A stretch of 64,000 bases of DNA from Acidovorax sp. Leaf191 (lineage in GTDB: Bacteria > Pseudomonadota > Gammaproteobacteria > Burkholderiales > Burkholderiaceae_C): assembly GCF_001424425.1 (NCBI RefSeq), contig NZ_LMPT01000020.1, forward strand, positions 115,482 to 179,481, given 5' to 3'. The notes under the pieces were generated by a model. The model was not told the DNA's origin, searched no databases, and saw nothing but the letters and a program-made list of their open reading frames with translations. Position 1 is the first letter of the stretch. The number at the start of each line of letters is the position of its first letter. Positions 18,570-25,920 of this stretch are shown in pieces. The position numbers and the translations under genes were made by a program.

Positions 18570-19516
18570 GCGTTTCTCCTCGTAGCCGATGGATCGGCGG
18601 TGGCCGCTGCGCCTGTCGCGGCGACAGGGGCAGTGGCCGTGTTCTGGTAGGGACCGGCGCGCACAATGCGCGCGACACCCACGGTGTGGGCGCCATTCTG
18701 CCCGGTGCGGATGATGAACATGGTGTCGGGCGTTGCTTTGTGGCGCAAAGCCTCCACCGCCATCAGCACCGGCCACGCGGCGCCTGCCGCCAGCACGTGC
18801 TTGAGGCTGTGGCCCGACACCCACTGCGCCGTGGCGTCGAACACCGCGTGGTCTGCCGCTTCGAAGAGCTTGGCCAGCCCGTACATCGCGATCACGGCCC
18901 CCAGGTGCACCGGCAGCGTGCCCGCGCGCCGGGGCAGCACGGCCAGCACCAGCACGACCAGCATGCCGCCCAACTGCACCACGGCCCAGGGCAGCAGGTT
19001 GGCGGTGTGCGCCCACCACAGCACCGCCGCGGGCCCCGCCAGCAGCACGGCGCCCATCGCGGCCCAGCCAGCGCGGCCGCTCACCCGGCCCGCAGCGGCC
19101 AGGCCCAGCAGCCCCGCGAACGGCAGCACCATGCCCAGCCGGTCCCACAGCAGGCCCGCATCGTTGGGCCACAGGTGGTACAGCGTGGAGCCGATGGCGG
19201 TGAACCCCAGGCCGGCGAAGAACAGGTGCGCACCAGCGCGGGAGGCGCCGTCGATGGCGCGCCGCTCCACACCGCGCAGCCACCACAGGCCCCACACGCC
19301 GGCGGCGGCGAACGGCAGGTTGCTCAGCACATCGAGCGCGCAAGGGATGCCCCACAGCAGGCGCTGGTCGGCAAAGTCGTGCTGGTGCACGCTGGCGGGC
19401 AGCACCGGGCCGAACAGCGCCAGCGCCGCCAGCAGCATGGCAAGCCCTAGCAGGGCCGCTTCGGTGCGCGACAGGCCGGGCCTGCGCGCGGGGGATGACA
19501 GGTAGGAGGGGGACAT
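18566..19516 (-). CDS. CREST-superfamily (ceramidase-like) membrane hydrolase
   Basis: A 316-residue integral membrane protein with about seven helices. It carries the CREST-superfamily metal-site pattern: Ser and His in IGSTLYHLWPND, Asp in LLWDRLGMVLPFAG, and a late HxxxH in SGHSLKHVLAAGA. These residues bind zinc in alkaline ceramidases and PAQR receptors. Bacterial members are presumed lipid amidases or hydrolases, but the substrate here is unknown. A soluble C-terminal tail of about 50 residues is rich in Ala and Thr. It is the first gene of a two-gene operon with the MFS-acyltransferase and is divergent from an XRE regulator. Confidence 0.82.
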   Translation of the reverse strand: MSPSYLSSPARRPGLSRTEAALLGLAMLLAALALFGPVLPASVHQHDFADQRLLWGIPCALDVLSNLPFAAAGVWGLWWLRGVERRAIDGASRAGAHLFFAGLGFTAIGSTLYHLWPNDAGLLWDRLGMVLPFAGLLGLAAAGRVSGRAGWAAMGAVLLAGPAAVLWWAHTANLLPWAVVQLGGMLVVLVLAVLPRRAGTLPVHLGAVIAMYGLAKLFEAADHAVFDATAQWVSGHSLKHVLAAGAAWPVLMAVEALRHKATPDTMFIIRTGQNGAHTVGVARIVRAGPYQNTATAPVAATGAAATADPSATRRNA

Positions 19517-19623
19517 GCGGGACCGTCTTTCAGGGGTTGGATGAACGAGATGGAGCGCAGTGTCGGGAGCCCGGCCCTCGTTACCCACCCCAAAGTCGCG
19601 CAAGGCGCCACTTCGACCACCGC

Positions 19624-19644
19624 GGGTATTGATAATCGATACCC
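19624..19644. promoter_or_regulatory. 21-bp palindromic operator between CREST and XRE genes
   Basis: Arms GGGTATTGAT and ATCGATACCC around a central A, with one mismatched pair. It lies 15 bp before the XRE start codon and touches its ribosome site (CGGAGG), in the 143-bp divergent region. This is the right place for an autoregulatory operator also acting on the CREST operon; that role is inferred. Confidence 0.6.
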
Positions 19645-19659
19645 CGGAGGACCCCACCC

Positions 19660-20400
19660 ATGAGCACCACTGCCGACCTCGTCACCGCCCTGAAGAAAGA
19701 ACTCAAGAGCGCCCAGATGACCTACGCCGACCTGGCCGTGGCCCTGGGCATGGCCGAATCCAGCGTCAAGCGCATGCTGGCCAAGGGCGACATGCCCCTG
19801 TCGCGCATCGACGCCATCTGCCGCGCGCTGGCGCTGGACTTTGCCGACCTGGCGCGCCGCGTGGCCGAGAGCCAGCCCCTGCTCAAGGAACTGACGCAGG
19901 AGCAGGAGCGCGCCGTGGTGGCCGACAAGAAGCTGCTGCTGATGGCGATCTGCGTGCTCAGCCAGTGGACGCTGGAGCAGGTGACCACCACCTACCGCCT
20001 GTCGGAAGCCGATGGCATCAAGTACCTGGCGCAGCTCGACCGCATCGGCATCATCGAGCTGCGGCCGCTGAACCGCTACCGCCTCAAGCTCGCCAAGACC
20101 TTCCGCTGGCGGCCCCACGGCCCGGTGATGAACTACTTTCGCGAGCACGCGCTGCTCGACTACTTCGCGGGCGGCTTCGACGGCTCGGGCGAAGGCGTGC
20201 TGCTGGTGCACGGCACCATCAGCCGGGGCCTGGCGCCCGCGTTCATGGAGCGCATGCAGCGCGTGGCGCAGGACTTTGCGCAGCAGCACCTGGCCGACCA
20301 GAAGCTGCCGCCGCGCGAGCTGGAGGGCTACACGCTGCTGCTGGCGATGCGCAGCTGGGAGTTCGAGGCGTTCACGAGCATGAGGCGGCTGCCCCCGTGA
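19660..20400 (+). CDS. XRE-family transcriptional regulator
   Basis: A 246-residue regulator. Residues about 8-62 form a lambda-repressor-type HTH: MTYADLAVALGMAESSVKRMLAKGDMPLSRIDAICRALALDFADLAR. The remaining 180 residues, starting LLKELTQEQERAVVADKKLLLMAICVLSQWTLEQV, form a conserved but unnamed all-alpha/beta region; a second winged helix is possible around YRLSEADGIKYLAQLDRIGIIELRPLNRYRL. It is divergent from the CREST/acyltransferase operon, with a palindrome overlapping its leader, so it is likely to control itself and that operon. Two tandem family-2 repeats follow the stop codon. Confidence 0.85.
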   Translation: MSTTADLVTALKKELKSAQMTYADLAVALGMAESSVKRMLAKGDMPLSRIDAICRALALDFADLARRVAESQPLLKELTQEQERAVVADKKLLLMAICVLSQWTLEQVTTTYRLSEADGIKYLAQLDRIGIIELRPLNRYRLKLAKTFRWRPHGPVMNYFREHALLDYFAGGFDGSGEGVLLVHGTISRGLAPAFMERMQRVAQDFAQQHLADQKLPPRELEGYTLLLAMRSWEFEAFTSMRRLPP

Positions 20401-20407
20401 AGGGTTG

Positions 20408-20479
20408 CCCCCTGAGCCGCTGCGCGTCTTTCCCCAAAGGGGGACGCACCCGGTGGCCCGGCGAAGCCGGTTCCACGGG
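20408..20479 (+). repeat. Dispersed repeat family 2, copy 1
   Basis: About 72 bp starting CCCCCTGAGCCGCTGCGCG and ending GCCGGTTCCACGG, directly after the XRE stop. It can fold into two hairpins: CCCCC with GGGGG around a GC-rich centre, and GTGGCCCGGC with GCCGGTTCCAC. It is nearly identical to the copies at 20493, 43299 and 60351. Confidence 0.8.
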
Positions 20480-20492
20480 AAGGATTGGTAGT

Positions 20493-20564
20493 CCCCCTGA
20501 GCGGCTGCGCCGCTTGCCCCGAGGGGGGACGCACCCGGTGGCCCGGCAAAGCCGGTTCCACGGG
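20493..20564 (+). repeat. Dispersed repeat family 2, copy 2
   Basis: A tandem second copy, 13 bp after the first, starting CCCCCTGAGCGGCTGCGCCG and ending GCCGGTTCCACGG, in the same orientation. Confidence 0.8.
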
Positions 20565-20640
20565 TGGATTGGCGTGGGGGCGCACCGGTTTCTGGGGGTA
20601 GTGAGCGTCGCACGGCGGGGAGCACGGGTCAGACACTACG

Positions 20641-20688
20641 TTTGCTATATTTTTAATAGCTTCTTGCGCTTTACCAGTCGGCGGTAGA
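20641..20688 (+). repeat. Dispersed palindromic repeat, family 1, copy B
   Basis: It begins TTTGCTATATTTTTAATAGC, then TTCTTGCGCTTTACCAGTCG and GCGGTAGAGG. It keeps the TTGCTAT...AATAGC end and the GCGCTT...GCGGTAG core of the family but is more diverged than the other copies. Confidence 0.65.
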
Positions 20689-20748
20689 GGGCAAAACGAT
20701 GCTCAAAACGCTGGTTCTGACAGCACTGGATGCCCATTTCTGGCGCTG

Positions 20749-20777
20749 TTGACTCTTTAATGTGAATCCACTATTCT
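20749..20777 (+). promoter_or_regulatory. Promoter of the TetR operon
   Basis: -35 TTGACT at 20749-20754, a 17-bp spacer, and -10 TATTCT at 20772-20777. The -10 element touches the left end of the palindromic operator, so repressor binding would block the polymerase. Confidence 0.6.
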
Positions 20778-20805
20778 TTAAATCGTCAATTTGACAAATT
20801 TAAAG
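20776..20805. promoter_or_regulatory. 30-bp palindromic operator of the TetR operon
   Basis: Outer arms CTTTAAAT and ATTTAAAG, inner arms GTCAA and TTGAC, each separated by two unpaired positions. It ends seven bases before the TetR start codon and overlaps the -10 element. TetR-family regulators usually bind such a site beside their own gene, so autorepression is inferred. Confidence 0.7.
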
Positions 20806-20812
20806 ATAGCAA

Positions 20813-21733
20813 ATGAAAACCACCCGCCAGCAGCAAGACGCCACGCGCCGCCAGATCGTGGCCAGCGCGGTGGACCTGATGACCCGCCAGGGGTTCGACG
20901 GCACGACGATGAAGGACATCGCCCGCGCTGCCGGCATTGGCGACGCCACGATCTACAAGTACTTCCCCACCAAGGACCGCATCGTGCTGGGGTACCTGGA
21001 CGAGGTGGTGCATGCGTCGCTGGCCGACACGCTGCAAGCGCCCGGGTTCGCGAGCTACAGCCTGCAGGAAAAGCTGCAGCGCCTGACGGACGCGGTGCTG
21101 GAGCGCCTGCTGGCCGACCGCGAGTTCGTGGCCGAGATGCACAAGGTGGCCCGGCGCTCGCCGCTGGCGCTGATGGCCGAGCCCCTGCCGGCCCGTGCCG
21201 CGCTGCGCGATGCGGTGGCGAGCTTCCTCGAGGCCGCGGAGGCCAGCGGCGAGATCGAGCCCTGCGACTTCAAGGGCCTGGCGGGCGGGTTGTACACCGA
21301 CTACCTGGGCGGTGTGGTGGCCTACTGGCTGGCCGACGAGTCCGACGGCTTTGCCGACACCACGCAGCTGGTGGACCTGTCGCTGGGCGTGCTGGTGCTC
21401 ACGCTGCGCACGGGCCTGGTCAGCCGCGCGCTGCAGCTGGGCGGCTTCGTGCTGCGCAGCCAGATGGCGCGCTTCATGCAGCGCGGCAGCGGGCTGGTGG
21501 GCGTGCTGCGCGCCGCGCAGCAGACACTCGACGACATGGGGACCGTGCCCGTGCGCCGCGCACCTGCCACGGCCCCTGCAGCGCCGCCCCCACCCGGGGC
21601 GGCTGCCGGGCCGAAGCCCCGCAAGGCGCGCACAAAGGCCGGTGGCCCGTCATCCGCGGCAGCCACCCCGGCAGATGCTGCCCCAGCAACCGCCGCCGCC
21701 CCAGTCCGCCGCACCCGCAAGGCCGCGCCATGA
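20813..21733 (+). CDS. TetR-family regulator with long basic tail
   Basis: A 306-residue regulator, about 100 residues longer than a typical TetR protein. The N-terminal HTH is canonical: RRQIVASAVDLMTRQGFDGTTMKDIARAAGIGDATIYKYFPTKDRIVLGYL. The ligand domain runs to about residue 235. The last 60 residues are low-complexity Ala/Pro with basic clusters (KPRKARTK, VRRTRK), resembling the nucleic-acid-binding tails of PhaM or H1-like proteins. It heads a five-gene operon: its stop overlaps the next start (ATGA). A palindrome overlapping the promoter suggests self-repression. Confidence 0.9.
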   Translation: MKTTRQQQDATRRQIVASAVDLMTRQGFDGTTMKDIARAAGIGDATIYKYFPTKDRIVLGYLDEVVHASLADTLQAPGFASYSLQEKLQRLTDAVLERLLADREFVAEMHKVARRSPLALMAEPLPARAALRDAVASFLEAAEASGEIEPCDFKGLAGGLYTDYLGGVVAYWLADESDGFADTTQLVDLSLGVLVLTLRTGLVSRALQLGGFVLRSQMARFMQRGSGLVGVLRAAQQTLDDMGTVPVRRAPATAPAAPPPPGAAAGPKPRKARTKAGGPSSAAATPADAAPATAAAPVRRTRKAAP

Positions 21734-22302
21734 GCGCCGCCATCCTGCGAACCGTGCACGCGGTGCCCCTGCCCGAGGGCACCGTGATCCACACCACCCT
21801 GCCCGGTGCGCAATACGCCGACGCGTACCAGACCGCCGACCCGCACCCCGACGCCAGCGCACTGCAGGCCTGGCTCGATGTGGTGGCGCGCACGCCCCAC
21901 TGGACGCGCGCGCTCATGGCGCTGCGCAACCGGCTGGTGCGGCTGGTCGGCCTCAAAGACGTGGGCCAGCTGCACGATGTGCACAACCAGCGCAGCGACC
22001 CGCACGCCGATCCCCACAACGCCGCCAGCTACCGCCAGGGCGACCGCGTGGGCATCTTCATCCTGCGCCACCTGGGCGAGCGCGAGGTGGTGATGGGCCA
22101 GGACGACAAGCACCTCGATGTGCAGGTGTCGCTGTGCAAGCGGCTCGTGGCCGGGCAGCCCATGCTGGTGCTCAGCACCGTGGTGCACATCCACAACACG
22201 CTGGGCCATGCCTACATGGCGGTCATCACGCCGTTCCACTGCGCCATCGTGCGGAGCATGCTGCGTCGCGTGGCGGCCGTACCCACACACACCGGGCACT
22301 GA
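21730..22302 (+). CDS. DUF2867 family protein
   Basis: A 190-residue protein that matches DUF2867 by its features: YADAYQTADPHPDASALQAWLDVVARTPHWTRALMALRNRLVRLVGLKD near the start, RVGIFILRHLGEREVVMGQDDKHLDVQVSL in the middle, and the end VVHIHNTLGHAYMAVITPFHCAIVRSMLRR. The family has an unknown function and a fold suggested to be lipocalin- or START-like, so lipid or quinone binding is only a guess. The start overlaps the TetR stop as ATGA, and the next gene begins one base after its stop. It has no signal peptide. Confidence 0.82.
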   Translation: MSAAILRTVHAVPLPEGTVIHTTLPGAQYADAYQTADPHPDASALQAWLDVVARTPHWTRALMALRNRLVRLVGLKDVGQLHDVHNQRSDPHADPHNAASYRQGDRVGIFILRHLGEREVVMGQDDKHLDVQVSLCKRLVAGQPMLVLSTVVHIHNTLGHAYMAVITPFHCAIVRSMLRRVAAVPTHTGH

Positions 22303-22303
22303 C

Positions 22304-23668
22304 ATGGCCCGCAACACCCCGCCCCGCACCAGCCGCCTGGCGCGCGGCGCCATCACCAGCGTGGCGGCGGCGCGCATCGGCCTGGCGCGCATCGGGCACA
22401 GCGTGCGCACGCCGTCCGAGCAGGTGCAGGCCGACCACGAGGCCGCGCTGGGCCGCATCCTCTTCGGCGCGCTGGGCCAGCTGCGCGGCACCGCCCTCAA
22501 GGTGTCGCAGATGCTGAGCATGCACCCGGGCCTGCTGCCCGACGGCGTGCGCCGCGAGCTGGCGCGCGGCCAGCACCAGGCGCTGCCGCTGAACCGCGCG
22601 CTGGTGGGCCGCGTGTTCCGCCAGGCGTTCGGGCAGGAGCCCGAGGCGCTGTTCGACCAATTCGAGCCCACGGCGTTTGCCGCGGCCAGCCTGGGCCAGG
22701 TGCACCACGCCCAGCTGGCGGGCCACGGGGCGGTGGCGGTGAAGGTGCAGTACCCGGGCATCGCCGCCACCATTGCCAGCGACATGCAGCTGATGCGCAC
22801 CGCGCTCAGGGCACTGGCGCACACCGACATGCCCCTGCCCGCTGCGCCCATCGTGGACAGCGTGATGGACGAGATCGAGGCCACGCTGCTGCGCGAGGTC
22901 GACTACCTCCAGGAGGCCGAAGAGCTGGCCTGGTTCGCCGAGCACGCCGCGTGGCCCGGCGTGGCGATGGCGCGGCCCATCGCGTCGCACACGCGCGCCC
23001 AGGTGCTCACGCAGCAGCATCTGCCCGGCCTGCACCTCGATGCCTGGCTGGCCACCGGCCCCACGCAGGCGCAGCGCAACCAGGCCGGGCAGCGGCTGTG
23101 GGACTGGTACCTGCACTGCATCTTTGCGCTGGGCCGCGTGCACGCCGACCCGCACCCGGGCAACTTTCTCTTCCTGCCGGTGGGCGATGGCGACTGCCAC
23201 CTGGGCGTGCTGGACTTCGGCTGCACACGCGCGCTGTCACCCGCATTTCGCGCCGGCGTGCTGCAGGCCTGGTCGGCGCTGCTGCAGCCTGCCAGCGCCG
23301 CGCGGGACCTGCAGGCGCTGCAGGCCTACCAGTCGCTGGGGCTGGTCGGCAGTGGCCTGAGTGCACAGGAGTTCAGCACCACCATGCCGCTGCTCGCAGG
23401 GATGCAGGACTGGCAGCTGGAGCCCTTCACTGCCGAGGTCTTCGACTTCCGCCACAAGCAGCCGCCGCCCCTGCCCAACGCCGAACAGCAACGCGTGCTC
23501 GGCCGCCACATGGCGGGCGTGCCGCCCGAGATGCCGTCGTTCGAGCGCCTGTGGATGGGGCTGATGCACCTGCTCACGCGCCTGGGCGCGCAGGTTTGCA
23601 CCACCAACCCCTGGGTTCACCGCCACGCCCTCACCACCCGCCACGCCCATGACACACCTCGCCGCTGA
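22304..23668 (+). CDS. ABC1/AarF (UbiB-like) atypical kinase
   Basis: A 454-residue member of the ABC1 family of atypical kinases/ATPases, related to UbiB/COQ8, which act on isoprenoid lipid or quinone metabolism at membranes. Visible motifs are GTALKVSQMLSMHPGLLP (the K-x-x-Q motif; serine stands at the usual Gly position), AAASLGQVHHAQL (the Ala-rich nucleotide loop), VAVKVQYPG (the lysine that binds phosphate), EVDYLQEAEE, HADPHPGNFLF (catalytic loop) and LDFGCTR (metal-binding DFG). It lacks the two C-terminal membrane helices of E. coli UbiB. Its last 20 bases overlap the following gene. It is tightly coupled to DUF2867, which suggests a joint lipid-related role. Confidence 0.88.
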   Translation: MARNTPPRTSRLARGAITSVAAARIGLARIGHSVRTPSEQVQADHEAALGRILFGALGQLRGTALKVSQMLSMHPGLLPDGVRRELARGQHQALPLNRALVGRVFRQAFGQEPEALFDQFEPTAFAAASLGQVHHAQLAGHGAVAVKVQYPGIAATIASDMQLMRTALRALAHTDMPLPAAPIVDSVMDEIEATLLREVDYLQEAEELAWFAEHAAWPGVAMARPIASHTRAQVLTQQHLPGLHLDAWLATGPTQAQRNQAGQRLWDWYLHCIFALGRVHADPHPGNFLFLPVGDGDCHLGVLDFGCTRALSPAFRAGVLQAWSALLQPASAARDLQALQAYQSLGLVGSGLSAQEFSTTMPLLAGMQDWQLEPFTAEVFDFRHKQPPPLPNAEQQRVLGRHMAGVPPEMPSFERLWMGLMHLLTRLGAQVCTTNPWVHRHALTTRHAHDTPRR

Positions 23669-24095
23669 CCGCCCCCTGCCAACCCCGCTGCGCGACCGCT
23701 GGAAGGGCCCATGGCTGCTGGCCGTGGCGGCCCTGCACATGGGCTATGCGCTCGTGGTGTTCACCGAGCCCCTGCGCGAAATCGTGCGGCGCGGCGTGCT
23801 GGCCAGCGTCCGCCACGACCCGCAGATCGGCGCCGTGGTGTGGTTCGTGCTGTTCGGCCTTCTGTTCGCACTGCTGGCCTGGGTCGTGCTGCAACTGGAA
23901 CGCCATGGCGGCGCAGCCGCCGCCGCCACGCAGCGCCCGCTGGGCGTGGGCTTGCTGGCGCTGGCGGTGCTGGGCATCGTGCTGATGCCGCCGTCGGGCT
24001 TCTGGCTGGTGCTGCCGCCCGCGTTGGCGCTGTGCGCAGCGCGGCCCACCGCTTTCACGCCGGACCGCCGAGATTCAGGAAAGGCCGCGCCATGA
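23649..24095 (+). CDS. Four-helix membrane protein (possibly DUF6463)
   Basis: A 148-residue membrane protein with about four helices: WLLAVAALHMGYALVVF, VVWFVLFGLLFALLAWVVL, LGVGLLALAVLGIVLM, and FWLVLPPALALCA. The histidine in LHMGYALVVFTEPLREIVRRG and the overall length fit the DUF6463 group as I recall it, but this is tentative. It overlaps the ABC1 gene by 20 bp and is coupled to the next gene by an ATGA overlap. It is probably an inner-membrane partner of the operon. Confidence 0.72.
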   Translation: MTHLAADRPLPTPLRDRWKGPWLLAVAALHMGYALVVFTEPLREIVRRGVLASVRHDPQIGAVVWFVLFGLLFALLAWVVLQLERHGGAAAAATQRPLGVGLLALAVLGIVLMPPSGFWLVLPPALALCAARPTAFTPDRRDSGKAAP

Positions 24096-24475
24096 ACCCC
24101 CTCTTCCTGCTTGCCGCCGCGGTGCTGGCCGTGGTGGCACTGGCCCACGCTGTGCTGGGCGAAATCCTGGTGTTCCGCGGGCTGCGCACGCAGGGCGTGG
24201 TGCCCACCGCGGGCCGGCCGGTGCTGCGCGAGCCGCAGGTCCGGATCCTGTGGGCCACCTGGCACCTGACCACCGTGCTGGGCCTGGCCCTGAGCGCGCT
24301 GCTCTGGCGCCTGGGCAGCATGCCGTGGACCGATGCCGCACTGGCCGCATGGGTGGCCGATGTGGCGGGCGTGGCCACGCTGGCCAGCGGATTGCTGGTG
24401 TTCTACGCCACGCGCGGCAGGCATCCGGCATGGGTGCCGTTGATGGCGGTGTCCGCGCTCGTGTGGTGGCGCTGA
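24092..24475 (+). CDS. Small membrane protein, last gene of TetR operon
   Basis: A 127-residue membrane protein with about four helices. The first, FLLAAAVLAVVALAHAVLGEILVFRGLR, has a histidine-glutamate pair (AHAVLGE). Another conserved-looking stretch is RILWATWHLTTVLGLALSALLWRLG, again with histidine inside the helix. The size and helix-histidine pattern resemble the preceding gene product, so the two may be distant paralogues forming a complex. The start overlaps the previous stop as ATGA. I do not recognise a named family. Confidence 0.7.
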   Translation: MNPLFLLAAAVLAVVALAHAVLGEILVFRGLRTQGVVPTAGRPVLREPQVRILWATWHLTTVLGLALSALLWRLGSMPWTDAALAAWVADVAGVATLASGLLVFYATRGRHPAWVPLMAVSALVWWR

Positions 24476-24683
24476 GGGGTCAAGACAGGTGAAGACAGGT
24501 GCAGGGGGCCGTTTGCTGCACTGCACCCAGGGTGAACCGTGACGGAGTTCACATTTGCGGGGGCGTACAGCCGGGCAGGAAACACAACTTCACAAGACTT
24601 CGCAAATCCCCTACACCGGCTTGACGCAGGATGATCACCATCGAGTCCTCGGTTCTGCAAAGAATCATTTTGAGGAGATCGTC

Positions 24684-25118
24684 ATGGCCCGTCATGCACT
24701 CGCCGCTGTTTCCATCGCCCTGCTGTCGCTGGGCGCCGCAACGGTGGCGCAAGCACAAAACAGTGCCACCGTTGTCATTCAATCGGGGCAGCACCAGTAC
24801 CACTCAGGTGCGCCCGTCGTGGTCCAAGGCGCGCCCGTCCTGGTCCAGTACGGCCCCCCACCACCACCCCGCCACGAAGCCGTACCGCACCCCCGCCGCG
24901 GCATGGCATGGGTGCCCGGCCACTGGGAATGGCGTGGCAACCGCCACGTGTGGATGCAGGGTTACTGGGTGAAGGCCCGCCCCGGCTACGCCTACCGTGA
25001 ACCCCGCTGGGTGGAGCGCGACGGCCGTTGGGAAATGCGCCGCGGCGGCTGGGACCGCGACGGTGACGGCGTCCCGAACCGCCACGACCGCCGCCCTGAC
25101 AACCCGTACCGCAACTGA
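24684..25118 (+). CDS. YXWGXW-repeat exported protein with Asp-rich end
   Basis: A 144-residue exported protein. A signal peptide (about 1-25, ending AQA) is followed by a Val/Gln-rich region (ATVVIQSGQHQYHSGAPVVV), a Pro run (YGPPPPPRHEAV), and two to three Y/W-x-W-G-x-W type units (VPGHWEWRGNRHVWMQGYW, REPRWVERDGRWEMRRGGW). The end, DRDGDGVPNRHDRRPDNPYRN, has a D-x-D-x-D-G-V-x-N-x-x-D pattern like calcium-binding thrombospondin type-3 repeats. The ribosome site TGAGGAGA decides the start. Function unknown; an envelope or surface role is likely. It is paralogous to the next gene. Confidence 0.85.
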   Translation: MARHALAAVSIALLSLGAATVAQAQNSATVVIQSGQHQYHSGAPVVVQGAPVLVQYGPPPPPRHEAVPHPRRGMAWVPGHWEWRGNRHVWMQGYWVKARPGYAYREPRWVERDGRWEMRRGGWDRDGDGVPNRHDRRPDNPYRN

Positions 25119-25255
25119 TCTGCACCACGAACCGGCCCGGGGCTAGCGCCATGCGCCACCCCGGCCCGGCCTCCGGCTTCATGCCGAATGCTGCGTGCCC
25201 CGTTTTCAAGCTGCCACCGTGCAGCAGCGGGCACGCCAGCCACCAGGAGTAGACA

Positions 25256-25705
25256 ATGAACCATCGCCACACCTTGACCGCCGCATCGCTGGCCTTCGCA
25301 GCGCTGATGCCCCTTGCCTTTGCACAGGCTGCGCAGCCGGGCACCGTCATCGTGCAGACAGACCGCGGGTACACGCCCACGCAGACCTACCAGGTCATCC
25401 CAGCGCCACCGCCCCCACGCCGTGAAGCCGTGCCACGCCCTCGCCGTGGCCAGGTCTGGGAAGAAGGCCACTGGGAGTGGCGCGGCAACCGCTACCAATG
25501 GGTGCGGGGCCACTGGGTCCAGGCCCGCGCCGGCCACCAATACCGCCAGCCGCACTGGGCTGAACGCGATGGCCGCTGGGAATTCCAGCGCGGTGGCTGG
25601 GACCGGGACGGCGACGGCGTCTCCAACCGCCATGATCGCGACCGTGATGGAGACGGCGTCTCCAACCGCCGCGACCAGCAGCCCGACAACCCGCGCCGCA
25701 ATTGA
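25256..25705 (+). CDS. Second YXWGXW-repeat exported protein (paralogue)
   Basis: A 149-residue paralogue of the preceding gene with the same plan: signal peptide (ending AFAQA), the segment PGTVIVQTDRGYTPTQTYQVI, a Pro run (APPPPRREAVP), and W-rich units (EEGHWEWRGNRYQWVRGHW, WAERDGRWEFQRGGW). The Asp-rich end is duplicated: DRDGDGVSNRHDRDRDGDGV then SNRRDQQPDNPRRN, so this copy has two D-x-D-x-D-G units where the other has one. AGGAG precedes the ATG. A tandem gene duplication followed by expansion of the calcium-type motif explains the pair. Confidence 0.85.
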   Translation: MNHRHTLTAASLAFAALMPLAFAQAAQPGTVIVQTDRGYTPTQTYQVIPAPPPPRREAVPRPRRGQVWEEGHWEWRGNRYQWVRGHWVQARAGHQYRQPHWAERDGRWEFQRGGWDRDGDGVSNRHDRDRDGDGVSNRRDQQPDNPRRN

Positions 25706-25768
25706 TGGACGACGGATCGTTGATCCGCTGATCCGCTGATCCACCGACCGGCTGATCGCAGCCTCCGC

Positions 25769-25805
25769 AGCGCGGCGTGCCTGGCACGCCGCGCTGTTGC
25801 GTTTT
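25769..25805 (+). terminator. Terminator after the YXWGXW pair
   Basis: A perfect 13-bp stem, AGCGCGGCGTGCC and GGCACGCCGCGCT, around a single T, followed by GTTGCGTTTT. It ends the plus-strand unit before the Bug receptor. Confidence 0.65.
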
Positions 25806-25920
25806 CAACGGCACGGCAACGCGGCCCTGCACGGGGCGGCCATATGCATATACGACGTCGCACATGTTGGATTTCCCACAATAGCGCATCCCTGCTGCAC
25901 ACCCATTGAAGGATTTCTCC

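Larger units (their letters stand above)
20401..20748. other. Repeat-rich intergenic stretch after the XRE gene
   Basis: Together with the promoter and operator that follow, this makes a 412-bp gap before the TetR gene. It contains two tandem copies of repeat family 2 and one diverged copy of repeat family 1, listed separately. I see no supportable gene. Confidence 0.6.

Noticed and set aside
16602-19355. A 917-residue frame as one fusion of upstream sequence and the MFS-acyltransferase
   Set aside because: The first 262 residues are the wrong frame of the CREST gene. A ribosome site and the ATGA overlap support the start at 18569.
20401-20690. Repeat-rich gap as remains of an insertion sequence
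   Set aside because: No transposase fragments, no terminal repeats or target duplication; the content is explained by two small repeat families.
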